DNA of 64,000 nt from Spironucleus salmonicida (taxonomy: Eukaryota; Fornicata; Diplomonadida; Hexamitidae): the NCBI GenBank assembly GCA_000497125.2, contig CM035321.1, positions 1,144,001 to 1,208,000 of the forward strand, read 5' to 3'. Shown piece after piece: positions 1-10,472 of the stretch. Made by a program: the position numbers and the translations under genes. Position 1 is the first letter of the stretch. Each line of letters opens with the position of its first letter. A model generated the notes under the pieces. It did not search any database. It saw nothing but the letters and a program-made list of their open reading frames with translations, and had not been told where the DNA came from.

Positions 1-119
1 ACTGTGCAACGTGGATGGGGGCTTCATAGGATGCACTTTAGAGTACTAAAAAGATTTAACTGCGTGCATTTGGAAGGAGATAGTATGTCCCATTTATTAT
101 ACACAGAAATCTTAAATTA

Positions 120-341
120 TCATTCGAGGAGCTTAGCCGCTTTTCTAGCCTGTGCGGAATCTAGTACGTCTAGAATCTGAGGACGATCGATATGCGCATA
201 TACAGGCGGGTGTGCCTATACTATACCTCTCTAGCTATGTTCCGCGGCGACGGCGGACTTTTAAGACTATTATGACAAGAAAACTTGGTTAAGGTTCTCA
301 ATCTGTGAGGCCTTGTAAATCTTTGCATTCACGTGTTCCAT
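120..341 (-). CDS. Hypothetical 73-residue protein, palindrome I left copy
   Basis: I do not recognise this protein. Read with TAA/TAG = Gln it runs from an ATG at 341 to a TGA at 120-122 and gives 73 residues, rich in Gln and Ala, ending in a helix-like, charged segment (ARKAAKLLE). It contains several TAG/TAA codons and so is invisible under the standard code. It is transcribed divergently from the xRRM gene, with 107 bp between the two start codons, and both sit in all four palindrome arms. Sequence identity between the palindromes ends just past its stop codon, so it marks the outer edge of the shared duplicated unit. Conservation of the open frame in four copies supports it; function unknown. 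Confidence 0.6.
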
Positions 342-448
342 TCGTGATCATGTGGCCCGTTTTATATAATAATCTCCACCCCGCTCTGTTAGTTCAATAT
401 TATATACACCACTCCACAAATTCTCCTCTCCTCTTTCACTTCCTCCAA
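342..448. promoter_or_regulatory. Bidirectional promoter region, 73-aa gene / xRRM gene
   Basis: These 107 bp separate two divergent start codons. They contain A+T-rich TATA-like runs (TTTTATATAATAAT near 360 and AATATTATATAC near 390) and a pyrimidine-rich stretch just before the xRRM ATG. The same block is present in all four arms (3449-3555, 6496-6602, 9604-9710). Assignment as a promoter is inferred from position and composition. Confidence 0.45.
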
Positions 449-1021
449 ATGGAATTTATTAAGGACCTCCTCCTTAGGATATCAGATATCGGCGTCATTG
501 GTGTCAATGATGGTGTATTTGACAGAGATTTCCGCCCTGACTCAGAGGATGTCAAGGATCAGCGTGTAACACGCGAGATTCTCAAAGAAGTGTTTGGAAA
601 GTTTGGTTTCATCAAGCATGTAGACTATGCCGCTGGTAAGACTGAGGCCGTGCTAAGGTTTTCTGAATAAGACGTTGATGCAACCAAGAACGTTATGGAA
701 GAGTTTGCCGAGACACCTCTTGTCCTTGGGCAGAATGAGGTTAAGTTGTCCATCGTCAGTGGTGACGAGGAAGCCGAAGTATATAAGAACATTAGAGAAA
801 GCTTTGCAAAACGTGGTGATAACCGTGGTGGATTCAATGGCGGTGACAGACGCGGAGGATATAATGACAGACGCGGTGGTGACAGAGATGGTGGTGATAG
901 ACGTGGCGGTTATAATGATAGGCGTGGTGGTGATAGGGACGGCGGCGACAGGCGTGGTGGATACGAGAAAAGAGATGGCGGTGATAGACGTGGCGGGTAT
1001 GAGAGGCGCGACTACAAGTGA
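449..1021 (+). CDS. La-type xRRM protein with RGG tail, palindrome I left copy
   Basis: A 190-residue predicted RNA-binding protein. The reading needs one in-frame TAA (668-670) as Gln; the frame then runs on to TGA at 1019-1021. Residues about 25-105 resemble the C-terminal xRRM of La-family proteins: a helix (EILKEVFGKFG), a strand pair (IKHVDYA.GKTEAVLRF), and a late strand followed by an acidic/basic helix. The remainder, about 115-190, is a Gly/Arg/Asp-rich tail built from RRGGYNDRRGGD-type units, typical of RGG boxes that bind RNA. No La motif (winged helix) precedes it, so it would be a stand-alone xRRM. Likely nuclear RNA or RNP binding; the RRM/RGG call is firm, the La kinship moderate. 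In palindrome I both copies have Asn at the TKNVM position, whereas palindrome II copies have Lys. Confidence 0.75.
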
Positions 1022-1055
1022 TATCTTTGATGCAGGGCTGTATAATTTAGGGACG

Positions 1056-1544
1056 ATGAAGTGAGTAAAATACTATTCATTTTAGTTTAGCGCAGAAAGG
1101 TTGTACGCGCATTCTTTGGGCACTACATCATTTCTCAATATCGAAAAGGTTGCTGCAGCTACGCATAAAACTTTGCCTTCGGATGAGTTTTATATGGCTC
1201 GGTTCTTGCAGCCCGTCCTCCTACTCAACAAAGCTCCCCTTCCTTACTTTATTGACCACGCGCCATTCGCTCTCAGCTGCTTCACGAACTTTATCTATAT
1301 CGGCGAGCCGCTATTGGAGTCGAATGTGAGGGATGATGTCCTGGGTGAAATCCCTGAACCTAAAAAATTGCAAGTGCTAGTGTTATATAAAATAACATTT
1401 AAATACATACTAATTATTAAAACACTTCTTACAAATCTTCAGATTTAACAAAAAAATGGTTATTTTAAAATATTTACAAGCAAAATCTTTATTGATAATG
1501 AAGTTTATATCAAGTTTTCATCTTTGAATGAATATTATTACTGA
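1056..1544 (+). CDS. Unknown gene cut by arm/spacer junction, copy 1 (possible intron)
   Basis: Not recognised. From base 1091 a reading frame encodes about 89 residues of well-composed protein (for example MARFLQPVLLLNK and PYFIDHAPF) up to the end of the palindrome arm at 1358, after which it runs into spacer DNA and stops at TGA 1542-1544. There is no ATG at the start of the open frame, but ATG AA at 1056-1060 followed by a 30-bp GTGAGT...TTTAG segment would splice in frame to give a protein beginning MNAERLYAHS, about 152 residues in all. The mirror copy at 2404-2841 has the same body but a different C terminus because the spacer is not symmetric. The true C terminus is therefore probably missing from both. 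Confidence 0.45.
1061..1090 (+). other. Candidate 30-bp spliceosomal intron
   Basis: The segment starts GTGAGT, ends TTTTAGTTTAG, and its removal joins ATGAA to CGCAGAAAGG in frame with the long downstream open frame; without removal the ATG runs straight into TGA. Ending at the following CGCAG instead would lose the frame. Very short introns are known in diplomonads, but a clear branch-point consensus is not visible here. Present in all four arms. Confidence 0.35.
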
Positions 1545-2538
1545 AATTTGGGAAAATACGGATAAAATATCATTAATATTATCAGTTTGAATTTAATTTC
1601 AGGATGTGCAATATTTTATTAATTTATGATAAGGTATTACATTCATAATTTAATGTAAAGCTATAGACGATTATTTCTAATCTATATTCATAGATCCATA
1701 AATAATTAAATTACACATCGTGGTAGCGCTTTAATCATTTTAAATCTGCTTGTTTTCGGATTTCGCAATTTTCAAGTTAAAGGTCTCGATTAAAAGTTTA
1801 TAATAATATTAACTGTTCACGAAAATCAAGTATTTGATCAATATATTCTTCACATTTAGTCATAAGATGTTATTTTTATGCTAGGAGATCAACTTTATCT
1901 AGTTCAAGTGTTAAAATTTTCTACCGAAGAAGCGTTAGTTCAGATAAACCCACTTCAGGTATGGAGTTTTACTTTACTTATTTTATTTCATCTGTATTTT
2001 ATTCTTTAAGTTCGCTAAGACGTTTTCTGAATAAGTTATTACATTAATTTAGGGACAGATTCATTTATACTAGCGAATTTTAAATTATTATATTATATTA
2101 TGTATAGTATAAATATATTTATATAAAATGTATAGAAAAGTTTTATATCTATAGTATTTAATCTACCATAGATTACTTCATTAATAGTTTAATTTATAAT
2201 TGATACCATTGGTGCTGTATTTACCGATCTAAAATATTACTATCATATTTAGTATATATCGGCGCGCTAAGATCAACTCTAATTATTAAATGAGAACCGT
2301 GATTAAACCAGTAAATAAACCACACATCTAAAAATATAGTGAGCAGTATTCGCATAAATCAACTCTCTTACCGTGCATGAAGAACAAATCTTTCTAGATG
2401 CCTTCATTACACGCAAGTTCCTTTAGTGTTCCGTAGGCATATCTTACTAAACCTGTCCGAAGCTTAATCCTGAGAAATGTATACCCAGAACAAACAGATT
2501 AAATTCCGGTATTAAAAAGATAGATATCTTAGATAAGC
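1359..2538. other. Palindrome I spacer
   Basis: A 1,180-bp A+T-rich stretch between the arms. It recurs in the same orientation and at the same length as the spacer of palindrome II (7514-8693). The arm-cut gene runs into it from both sides. One small open frame at 1878-2030 (ATG to TGA, 50 residues, beginning MLGDQLYLVQVLKFSTEEA) has protein-like composition and contains CAG/GTATGG, which could be an exon end; I cannot confirm it as a gene. Nothing else is recognisable. Confidence 0.6.
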
Positions 2539-2841
2539 TTCAGGGATTTCACCCAGGACATCATCCCTCACATTCGACTCCAATAGCGGCTCGCCGATAT
2601 AGATAAAGTTCGTGAAGCAGCTGAGAGCGAATGGCGCGTGGTCAATAAAGTAAGGAAGGGGAGCTTTGTTGAGTAGGAGGACGGGCTGCAAGAACCGAGC
2701 CATATAAAACTCATCCGAAGGCAAAGTTTTATGCGTAGCTGCAGCAACCTTTTCGATATTGAGAAATGATGTAGTGCCCAAAGAATGCGCGTACAACCTT
2801 TCTGCGCTAAACTAAAATGAATAGTATTTTACTCACTTCAT
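2404..2841 (-). CDS. Unknown gene cut by arm/spacer junction, copy 2
   Basis: Mirror of the gene starting at 1056: ATG at 2841, candidate intron 2807-2836, then the same body to the junction at 2539. Beyond it this copy reads ...GEIPEAYLRYLSF and on to TGA at 2404-2406, while copy 1 reads ...GEIPEPKKLQVL. The two copies thus share the same N-terminal part and carry unrelated C-terminal tails. Whether either is functional is unknown. Confidence 0.4.
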
Positions 2842-2875
2842 CGTCCCTAAATTATACAGCCCTGCATCAAAGATA

Positions 2876-3448
2876 TCACTTGTAGTCGCGCCTCTCATAC
2901 CCGCCACGTCTATCACCGCCATCTCTTTTCTCGTATCCACCACGCCTGTCGCCGCCGTCCCTATCACCACCACGCCTATCATTATAACCGCCACGTCTAT
3001 CACCACCATCTCTGTCACCACCGCGTCTGTCATTATATCCTCCGCGTCTGTCACCGCCATTGAATCCACCACGGTTATCACCACGTTTTGCAAAGCTTTC
3101 TCTAATGTTCTTATATACTTCGGCTTCCTCGTCACCACTGACGATGGACAACTTAACCTCATTCTGCCCAAGGACAAGAGGTGTCTCGGCAAACTCTTCC
3201 ATAACGTTCTTGGTTGCATCAACGTCTTATTCAGAAAACCTTAGCACGGCCTCAGTCTTACCAGCGGCATAGTCTACATGCTTGATGAAACCAAACTTTC
3301 CAAACACTTCTTTGAGAATCTCGCGTGTTACACGCTGATCCTTGACATCCTCTGAGTCAGGGCGGAAATCTCTGTCAAATACACCATCATTGACACCAAT
3401 GACGCCGATATCTGATATCCTAAGGAGGAGGTCCTTAATAAATTCCAT
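2876..3448 (-). CDS. La-type xRRM protein with RGG tail, palindrome I right copy
   Basis: Exact reverse-complement copy of 449-1021, encoding the same 190-residue xRRM/RGG protein with one TAA-encoded Gln. It faces its twin tail to tail across the spacer and carries the palindrome I variant (Asn in TKNVM). Confidence 0.75.
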
Positions 3449-3555
3449 TTGGAGGAAGTGAAAGAGGAGAGGAGAATTTGTGGAGTGGTGTATATAATAT
3501 TGAACTAACAGAGCGGGGTGGAGATTATTATATAAAACGGGCCACATGATCACGA

Positions 3556-3777
3556 ATGGAACACGTGAATGCAAAGATTTACAAGGCCTCACAGATTGAG
3601 AACCTTAACCAAGTTTTCTTGTCATAATAGTCTTAAAAGTCCGCCGTCGCCGCGGAACATAGCTAGAGAGGTATAGTATAGGCACACCCGCCTGTATATG
3701 CGCATATCGATCGTCCTCAGATTCTAGACGTACTAGATTCCGCACAGGCTAGAAAAGCGGCTAAGCTCCTCGAATGA
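3556..3777 (+). CDS. Hypothetical 73-residue protein, palindrome I right copy
   Basis: Mirror copy of 120-341, identical in sequence; ATG at 3556, TGA at 3775-3777. Divergent from the xRRM copy at 2876-3448. Confidence 0.6.
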
Positions 3778-3896
3778 TAATTTAAGATTTCTGTGTATAA
3801 TAAATGGGACATACTATCTCCTTCCAAATGCACGCAGTTAAATCTTTTTAGTACTCTAAAGTGCATCCTATGAAGCCCCCATCCACGTTGCACAGT

Positions 3897-5638
3897 TATT
3901 AGATATCTAATGACTTTGAATATGCACCGAATTTAGTATTACTGCCATATAAACATAATGTCATTATAGACTTTAATATCCCATCTTGTCCAAAATAGTA
4001 ACCAAACTATTATGTACACCGTAGTTTTCGAAAATATGAAACTTTAAAAGTTCCATAGTTCATGTTTATTGATTAAAATCAACTTATTCGCAAGGAATAA
4101 ATAGAATCTACCACTGTGTTTCGTGGAGCTCGAAGGACCCGTATGTGCCAATATTAGTAGGCATTATTAAATATCCAGATAAATGTAAACAAATGAACGA
4201 AATTTATCCTAATACGTTGTCTACTTTTTCATCATAATACGAATATTTCCAAATAAACCATTAGCTAATTAAAGTGTTTATGCCTATAATGAGTGAATAA
4301 TCTTTTTACATTTTGTATAGTATTTTTTAAAATTGTTACTGAAATATAAACACAAGGTGTAGTGTTATTGTATTTTTTTATTTTGTATCTTTTCAGGATA
4401 TTACTCAGTAGCAAATATCTGGGTTATTTATACTAAGAAATTGATATAATCTATATTAATAATGAATTTTGGCAATGAGTATTAAAGATAAGGTCAGGTT
4501 TTGGATGTAAAGTTTACAATTTGTTTGATATTTTAGACCATCACTAAGACTACAATAAACGGGTTTTGGAATTTTCTATTATTTATATAGCCGAATACGC
4601 TTGATTAATACATTTTCTAATTATCAATAAGGAATACAAATTATAAGTATCAGGTATCTTATGCTTTTCCAAATTATTAATATACTTTACTTTAAACGTT
4701 ACTAAATAATTTATCTATAGGAAAATTTAACAGTCTTAAGTTATGAGCGGTTATCACAAATAATAAGTCTAAATAATAACCATGTATTCAATTGCATATA
4801 ATAAATATGAGTATATGAACTAAATAAAATTACGATAGAGAAATAACTTTATTGTGCTCATTATGGAAAAAGTAGCAGGATTTTCGATATAGTTAGAAAT
4901 TAAATATATGGTTAAGTCGTTTGAGCGAATAAACTTCAAAATAACTAATATTCCTTTCTAGCAGTAAAAGATTCGTAACACTTATAGTTAATAATAGTAC
5001 CAGATAATTGATGTTATACTGTATGTTTAACACTAATATGTATGATGCCTTACAAAAATCAGAATAACTAGATCATTTTGGTATTATAAGTTTCTAACCT
5101 AGATAATTATTTAAAAATTATTAACATTTTAAAAAATATATTTATGGTAATGATTATTCAAAGATCAAACTTTACTTAGTTAGTATAAAATATTACATTA
5201 CTACATTTCTATATCATAACAAATCTTATATTTAAACTTGAAAATTATAAAACATAATCATGATTGACAGATAGGTCAATTTTAAAAGATTAATGAAAAT
5301 TAGAAGAAGACCTTCTTAAACAAAATAATATTTAGAATATATTTTAATTTATTCTGATTAGATACTATAAATTAGCTTATATAATAAATATCAATTAATG
5401 GCATCTAATTTTTAATATAATTTTAGTAATTTTTGCTAGTGCTCCTTATAATATCTATATAACTCTCTATGATAAAAGTTAAAAATCAAAATTCGGCGAA
5501 GTACTAACATTGATATGAATAAATTCATAATTAATTACTTAATATAATAACTATATATAGAAAATAGAGTACTCGTAACGGATAACTTAATAATTTAGAT
5601 GCTATACTTTACCTAAAATGATTTAAAATAAATTTAGT
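3897..5638. other. A+T-rich DNA between palindromes I and II
   Basis: About 1.7 kb of A+T-rich sequence. I see no open frame with convincing protein composition on either strand, no RNA gene and no terminal repeat. The outermost part of palindrome I's right arm (3778-3896) likewise shows no gene. Confidence 0.5.
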
Positions 5639-5733
5639 ATTATAACCCCCTAAACCTTACTAGAGTATGCAGTTTCCAACTTAATATTTAGCGGTTGGTG
5701 CGTTTGAAGCTTATCATAACTGAGCACAAAAGA

Positions 5734-6045
5734 TCATTTTATCACCAACTTGAGGCATTCAAGCTGTTGAATTTCAGACTAGATGTTATGTAGGGTATAG
5801 TCAGTCCTATCTTCACCTTATGAGATATCTTCCTTATTTAATGTATCTACCAGGAGCATTTAATTCATAGTCTGGCACAACCTGTTTGATGTGAGTTAAG
5901 ATGGGGTTTGTAAAGGAGGTATATGAGTACTAATTCCACAGTCGGGTATTTATTATAACTTTTACGGCAATACACATTATTTACGTTTATTTCTTTGATC
6001 ACTTGTGTGTTACCCCCTACGTCGTGCTAACGACATATCTCGCAT
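5734..6045 (-). CDS. Hypothetical 103-residue protein, palindrome II left copy
   Basis: Not recognised. With TAA/TAG = Gln, an ATG at 6045 opens a frame to TGA at 5734-5736. The product starts MRDMSLARRRGQ, is basic at its N terminus, and has a more acidic, helical C-terminal half (NIQSEIQQLECLKLVIK). A second in-frame ATG lies three codons downstream. Mirrored at 10161-10472. It sits in palindrome II's private outer arm and is absent from palindrome I. Confidence 0.5.
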
Positions 6046-6273
6046 TTGCTAAGATCAAATAATCTATAATTTTTATATATTAATGGTATATAAATATATT
6101 AAAGCTCTAAAAACCATAGAATATCAAACTCTCAGTGTTCAACAGAATAGATGAGAGAAATACGGATAGTGATTATTCATGAACATTGATCAATATAAAC
6201 CTCTATGTTGAAGAGACAGCAAAATATACTTTACAAAATTGATAATGAATGAGTATCAATATACCTGAAATTA

Positions 6274-6495
6274 TCATTCGAGGAGCTTAGCCGCTTTTCT
6301 AGCCTGTGCGGAATCTAGTACGTCTAGAATCTGAGGACGATCGATATGCGCATATACAGGCGGGTGTGCCTATACTATACCTCTCTAGCTATGTTCCGCG
6401 GCGACGGCGGACTTTTAAGACTATTATGACAAGAAAACTTGGTTAAGGTTCTCAATCTGTGAGGCCTTGTAAATCTTTGCATTCACGTGTTCCAT
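6274..6495 (-). CDS. Hypothetical 73-residue protein, palindrome II left copy
   Basis: Same 73-residue frame as at 120-341, divergent from the xRRM copy at 6603. Palindrome I and II sequences diverge immediately upstream of 6274 on the plus strand, right after this gene's stop codon. Confidence 0.6.
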
Positions 6496-6602
6496 TCGTG
6501 ATCATGTGGCCCGTTTTATATAATAATCTCCACCCCGCTCTGTTAGTTCAATATTATATACACCACTCCACAAATTCTCCTCTCCTCTTTCACTTCCTCC
6601 AA

Positions 6603-7175
6603 ATGGAATTTATTAAGGACCTCCTCCTTAGGATATCAGATATCGGCGTCATTGGTGTCAATGATGGTGTATTTGACAGAGATTTCCGCCCTGACTCAGA
6701 GGATGTCAAGGATCAGCGTGTAACACGCGAGATTCTCAAAGAAGTGTTTGGAAAGTTTGGTTTCATCAAGCATGTAGACTATGCCGCTGGTAAGACTGAG
6801 GCCGTGCTAAGGTTTTCTGAATAAGACGTTGATGCAACCAAGAAGGTTATGGAAGAGTTTGCCGAGACACCTCTTGTCCTTGGGCAGAATGAGGTTAAGT
6901 TGTCCATCGTCAGTGGTGACGAGGAAGCCGAAGTATATAAGAACATTAGAGAAAGCTTTGCAAAACGTGGTGATAACCGTGGTGGATTCAATGGCGGTGA
7001 CAGACGCGGAGGATATAATGACAGACGCGGTGGTGACAGAGATGGTGGTGATAGACGTGGCGGTTATAATGATAGGCGTGGTGGTGATAGGGACGGCGGC
7101 GACAGGCGTGGTGGATACGAGAAAAGAGATGGCGGTGATAGACGTGGCGGGTATGAGAGGCGCGACTACAAGTGA
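6603..7175 (+). CDS. La-type xRRM protein with RGG tail, palindrome II left copy
   Basis: Same 190-residue protein as 449-1021 except that the codon after TK is AAG (Lys) rather than AAC (Asn). The mirror copy in this palindrome has the same Lys, so arms within a palindrome match each other better than they match the other palindrome. Confidence 0.75.
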
Positions 7176-7209
7176 TATCTTTGATGCAGGGCTGTATAAT
7201 TTAGGGACG

Positions 7210-7699
7210 ATGAAGTGAGTAAAATACTATTCATTTTAGTTTAGCGCAGAAAGGTTGTACGCGCATTCTTTGGGGCACTACATCATTTCTCAATATCGAA
7301 AAGGTTGCTGCAGCTACGCATAAAACTTTGCCTTCGGATGAGTTTTATATGGCTCGGTTCTTGCAGCCCGTCCTCCTACTCAACAAAGCTCCCCTTCCTT
7401 ACTTTATTGACCACGCGCCATTCGCTCTCAGCTGCTTCACGAACTTTATCTATATCGGCGAGCCGCTATTGGAGTCGAATGTGAGGGATGATGTCCTGGG
7501 TGAAATCCCTGAACCTAAAAAATTGCAAGTGCTAGTGTTATATAAAATAACATTTAAATACATACTAATTATTAAAACACTTCTTACAAATCTTCAGATT
7601 TAACAAAAAAATGGTTATTTTAAAATATTTACAAGCAAAATCTTTATTGATAATGAAGTTTATATCAAGTTTTCATCTTTGAATGAATATTATTACTGA
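7210..7699 (+). pseudogene. Arm/spacer-cut gene, copy 3, frameshifted by +1 G
   Basis: Same locus as 1056-1544, but the run reads TTTGGGGCAC here instead of TTTGGGCAC in the other three copies. The added G shifts the frame soon after the candidate intron, so a full-length product cannot be made unless translation begins downstream. This is the only asymmetric change seen between the arms of palindrome II. Confidence 0.6.
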
Positions 7700-8693
7700 A
7701 ATTTGGGAAAATACGGATAAAATATCATTAATATTATCAGTTTGAATTTAATTTCAGGATGTGCAATATTTTATTAATTTATGATAAGGTATTACATTCA
7801 TAATTTAATGTAAAGCTATAGACGATTATTTCTAATCTATATTCATAGATCCATAAATAATTAAATTACACATCGTGGTAGCGCTTTAATCATTTTAAAT
7901 CTGCTTGTTTTCGGATTTCGCAATTTTCAAGTTAAAGGTCTCGATTAAAAGTTTATAATAATATTAACTGTTCACGAAAATCAAGTATTTGATCAATATA
8001 TTCTTCACATTTAGTCATAAGATGTTATTTTTATGCTAGGAGATCAACTTTATCTAGTTCAAGTGTTAAAATTTTCTACCGAAGAAGCGTTAGTTCAGAT
8101 AAACCCACTTCAGGTATGGAGTTTTACTTTACTTATTTTATTTCATCTGTATTTTATTCTTTAAGTTCGCTAAGACGTTTTCTGAATAAGTTATTACATT
8201 AATTTAGGGACAGATTCATTTATACTAGCGAATTTTAAATTATTATATTATATTATGTATAGTATAAATATATTTATATAAAATGTATAGAAAAGTTTTA
8301 TATCTATAGTATTTAATCTACCATAGATTACTTCATTAATAGTTTAATTTATAATTGATACCATTGGTGCTGTATTTACCGATCTAAAATATTACTATCA
8401 TATTTAGTATATATCGGCGCGCTAAGATCAACTCTAATTATTAAATGAGAACCGTGATTAAACCAGTAAATAAACCACACATCTAAAAATATAGTGAGCA
8501 GTATTCGCATAAATCAACTCTCTTACCGTGCATGAAGAACAAATCTTTCTAGATGCCTTCATTACACGCAAGTTCCTTTAGTGTTCCGTAGGCATATCTT
8601 ACTAAACCTGTCCGAAGCTTAATCCTGAGAAATGTATACCCAGAACAAACAGATTAAATTCCGGTATTAAAAAGATAGATATCTTAGATAAGC
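7514..8693. other. Palindrome II spacer
   Basis: Second copy of the 1,180-bp spacer at 1359-2538, same orientation. The small candidate frame recurs at 8033-8185. No other gene seen. Confidence 0.6.
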
Positions 8694-8996
8694 TTCAGGG
8701 ATTTCACCCAGGACATCATCCCTCACATTCGACTCCAATAGCGGCTCGCCGATATAGATAAAGTTCGTGAAGCAGCTGAGAGCGAATGGCGCGTGGTCAA
8801 TAAAGTAAGGAAGGGGAGCTTTGTTGAGTAGGAGGACGGGCTGCAAGAACCGAGCCATATAAAACTCATCCGAAGGCAAAGTTTTATGCGTAGCTGCAGC
8901 AACCTTTTCGATATTGAGAAATGATGTAGTGCCCAAAGAATGCGCGTACAACCTTTCTGCGCTAAACTAAAATGAATAGTATTTTACTCACTTCAT
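8559..8996 (-). CDS. Unknown gene cut by arm/spacer junction, copy 4
   Basis: Right-arm copy without the extra G: ATG at 8996, candidate intron 8962-8991, body to the junction at 8694, then the spacer-derived tail to TGA at 8559-8561, as in copy 2. Confidence 0.4.
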
Positions 8997-9030
8997 CGTC
9001 CCTAAATTATACAGCCCTGCATCAAAGATA

Positions 9031-9603
9031 TCACTTGTAGTCGCGCCTCTCATACCCGCCACGTCTATCACCGCCATCTCTTTTCTCGTATCCACCACGC
9101 CTGTCGCCGCCGTCCCTATCACCACCACGCCTATCATTATAACCGCCACGTCTATCACCACCATCTCTGTCACCACCGCGTCTGTCATTATATCCTCCGC
9201 GTCTGTCACCGCCATTGAATCCACCACGGTTATCACCACGTTTTGCAAAGCTTTCTCTAATGTTCTTATATACTTCGGCTTCCTCGTCACCACTGACGAT
9301 GGACAACTTAACCTCATTCTGCCCAAGGACAAGAGGTGTCTCGGCAAACTCTTCCATAACCTTCTTGGTTGCATCAACGTCTTATTCAGAAAACCTTAGC
9401 ACGGCCTCAGTCTTACCAGCGGCATAGTCTACATGCTTGATGAAACCAAACTTTCCAAACACTTCTTTGAGAATCTCGCGTGTTACACGCTGATCCTTGA
9501 CATCCTCTGAGTCAGGGCGGAAATCTCTGTCAAATACACCATCATTGACACCAATGACGCCGATATCTGATATCCTAAGGAGGAGGTCCTTAATAAATTC
9601 CAT
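9031..9603 (-). CDS. La-type xRRM protein with RGG tail, palindrome II right copy
   Basis: Reverse-complement twin of 6603-7175, also with Lys in TKKVM. Encodes the 190-residue xRRM/RGG protein. Confidence 0.75.
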
Positions 9604-9710
9604 TTGGAGGAAGTGAAAGAGGAGAGGAGAATTTGTGGAGTGGTGTATATAATATTGAACTAACAGAGCGGGGTGGAGATTATTATATAAAACGGGCCAC
9701 ATGATCACGA

Positions 9711-9932
9711 ATGGAACACGTGAATGCAAAGATTTACAAGGCCTCACAGATTGAGAACCTTAACCAAGTTTTCTTGTCATAATAGTCTTAAAAGTCCGCC
9801 GTCGCCGCGGAACATAGCTAGAGAGGTATAGTATAGGCACACCCGCCTGTATATGCGCATATCGATCGTCCTCAGATTCTAGACGTACTAGATTCCGCAC
9901 AGGCTAGAAAAGCGGCTAAGCTCCTCGAATGA
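9711..9932 (+). CDS. Hypothetical 73-residue protein, palindrome II right copy
   Basis: Fourth copy of the 73-residue frame (TGA at 9930-9932), divergent from the xRRM copy at 9031-9603. Confidence 0.6.
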
Positions 9933-10160
9933 TAATTTCAGGTATATTGATACTCATTCATTATCAATTTTGTAAAGTATATTTTGCTGTCTCTTCAACA
10001 TAGAGGTTTATATTGATCAATGTTCATGAATAATCACTATCCGTATTTCTCTCATCTATTCTGTTGAACACTGAGAGTTTGATATTCTATGGTTTTTAGA
10101 GCTTTAATATATTTATATACCATTAATATATAAAAATTATAGATTATTTGATCTTAGCAA

Positions 10161-10472
10161 ATGCGAGATATGTCGTTAGCACGACGTAGGGGGTAACACA
10201 CAAGTGATCAAAGAAATAAACGTAAATAATGTGTATTGCCGTAAAAGTTATAATAAATACCCGACTGTGGAATTAGTACTCATATACCTCCTTTACAAAC
10301 CCCATCTTAACTCACATCAAACAGGTTGTGCCAGACTATGAATTAAATGCTCCTGGTAGATACATTAAATAAGGAAGATATCTCATAAGGTGAAGATAGG
10401 ACTGACTATACCCTACATAACATCTAGTCTGAAATTCAACAGCTTGAATGCCTCAAGTTGGTGATAAAATGA
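10161..10472 (+). CDS. Hypothetical 103-residue protein, palindrome II right copy
   Basis: Mirror of 5734-6045. ATG at 10161, TGA at 10470-10472. Several internal TAA/TAG codons are read as Gln. Basic N terminus, no membrane segment, function unknown. Palindrome II ends about 95 bp beyond its stop. Confidence 0.5.

Larger units (their letters stand above)
1..3896. repeat. Palindrome I: inverted repeat with 1.36-kb arms
   Basis: Bases 1-1358 are the reverse complement of 2539-3896: every position pair sums to 3897 with no offset. A 1,180-bp non-palindromic spacer (1359-2538) lies between. The left arm reaches the window edge, so it may extend further. Each arm carries a 73-residue gene, an xRRM gene in divergent orientation, and the 5' part of a third gene that is cut at the arm/spacer junction. 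The unit from about 120 to 3777 recurs as the inner part of palindrome II. Confidence 0.95.

Noticed and set aside
675-1064. 129-codon frame overlapping the xRRM gene
   Set aside because: Low-complexity shadow of the RGG-coding repeats in another frame.
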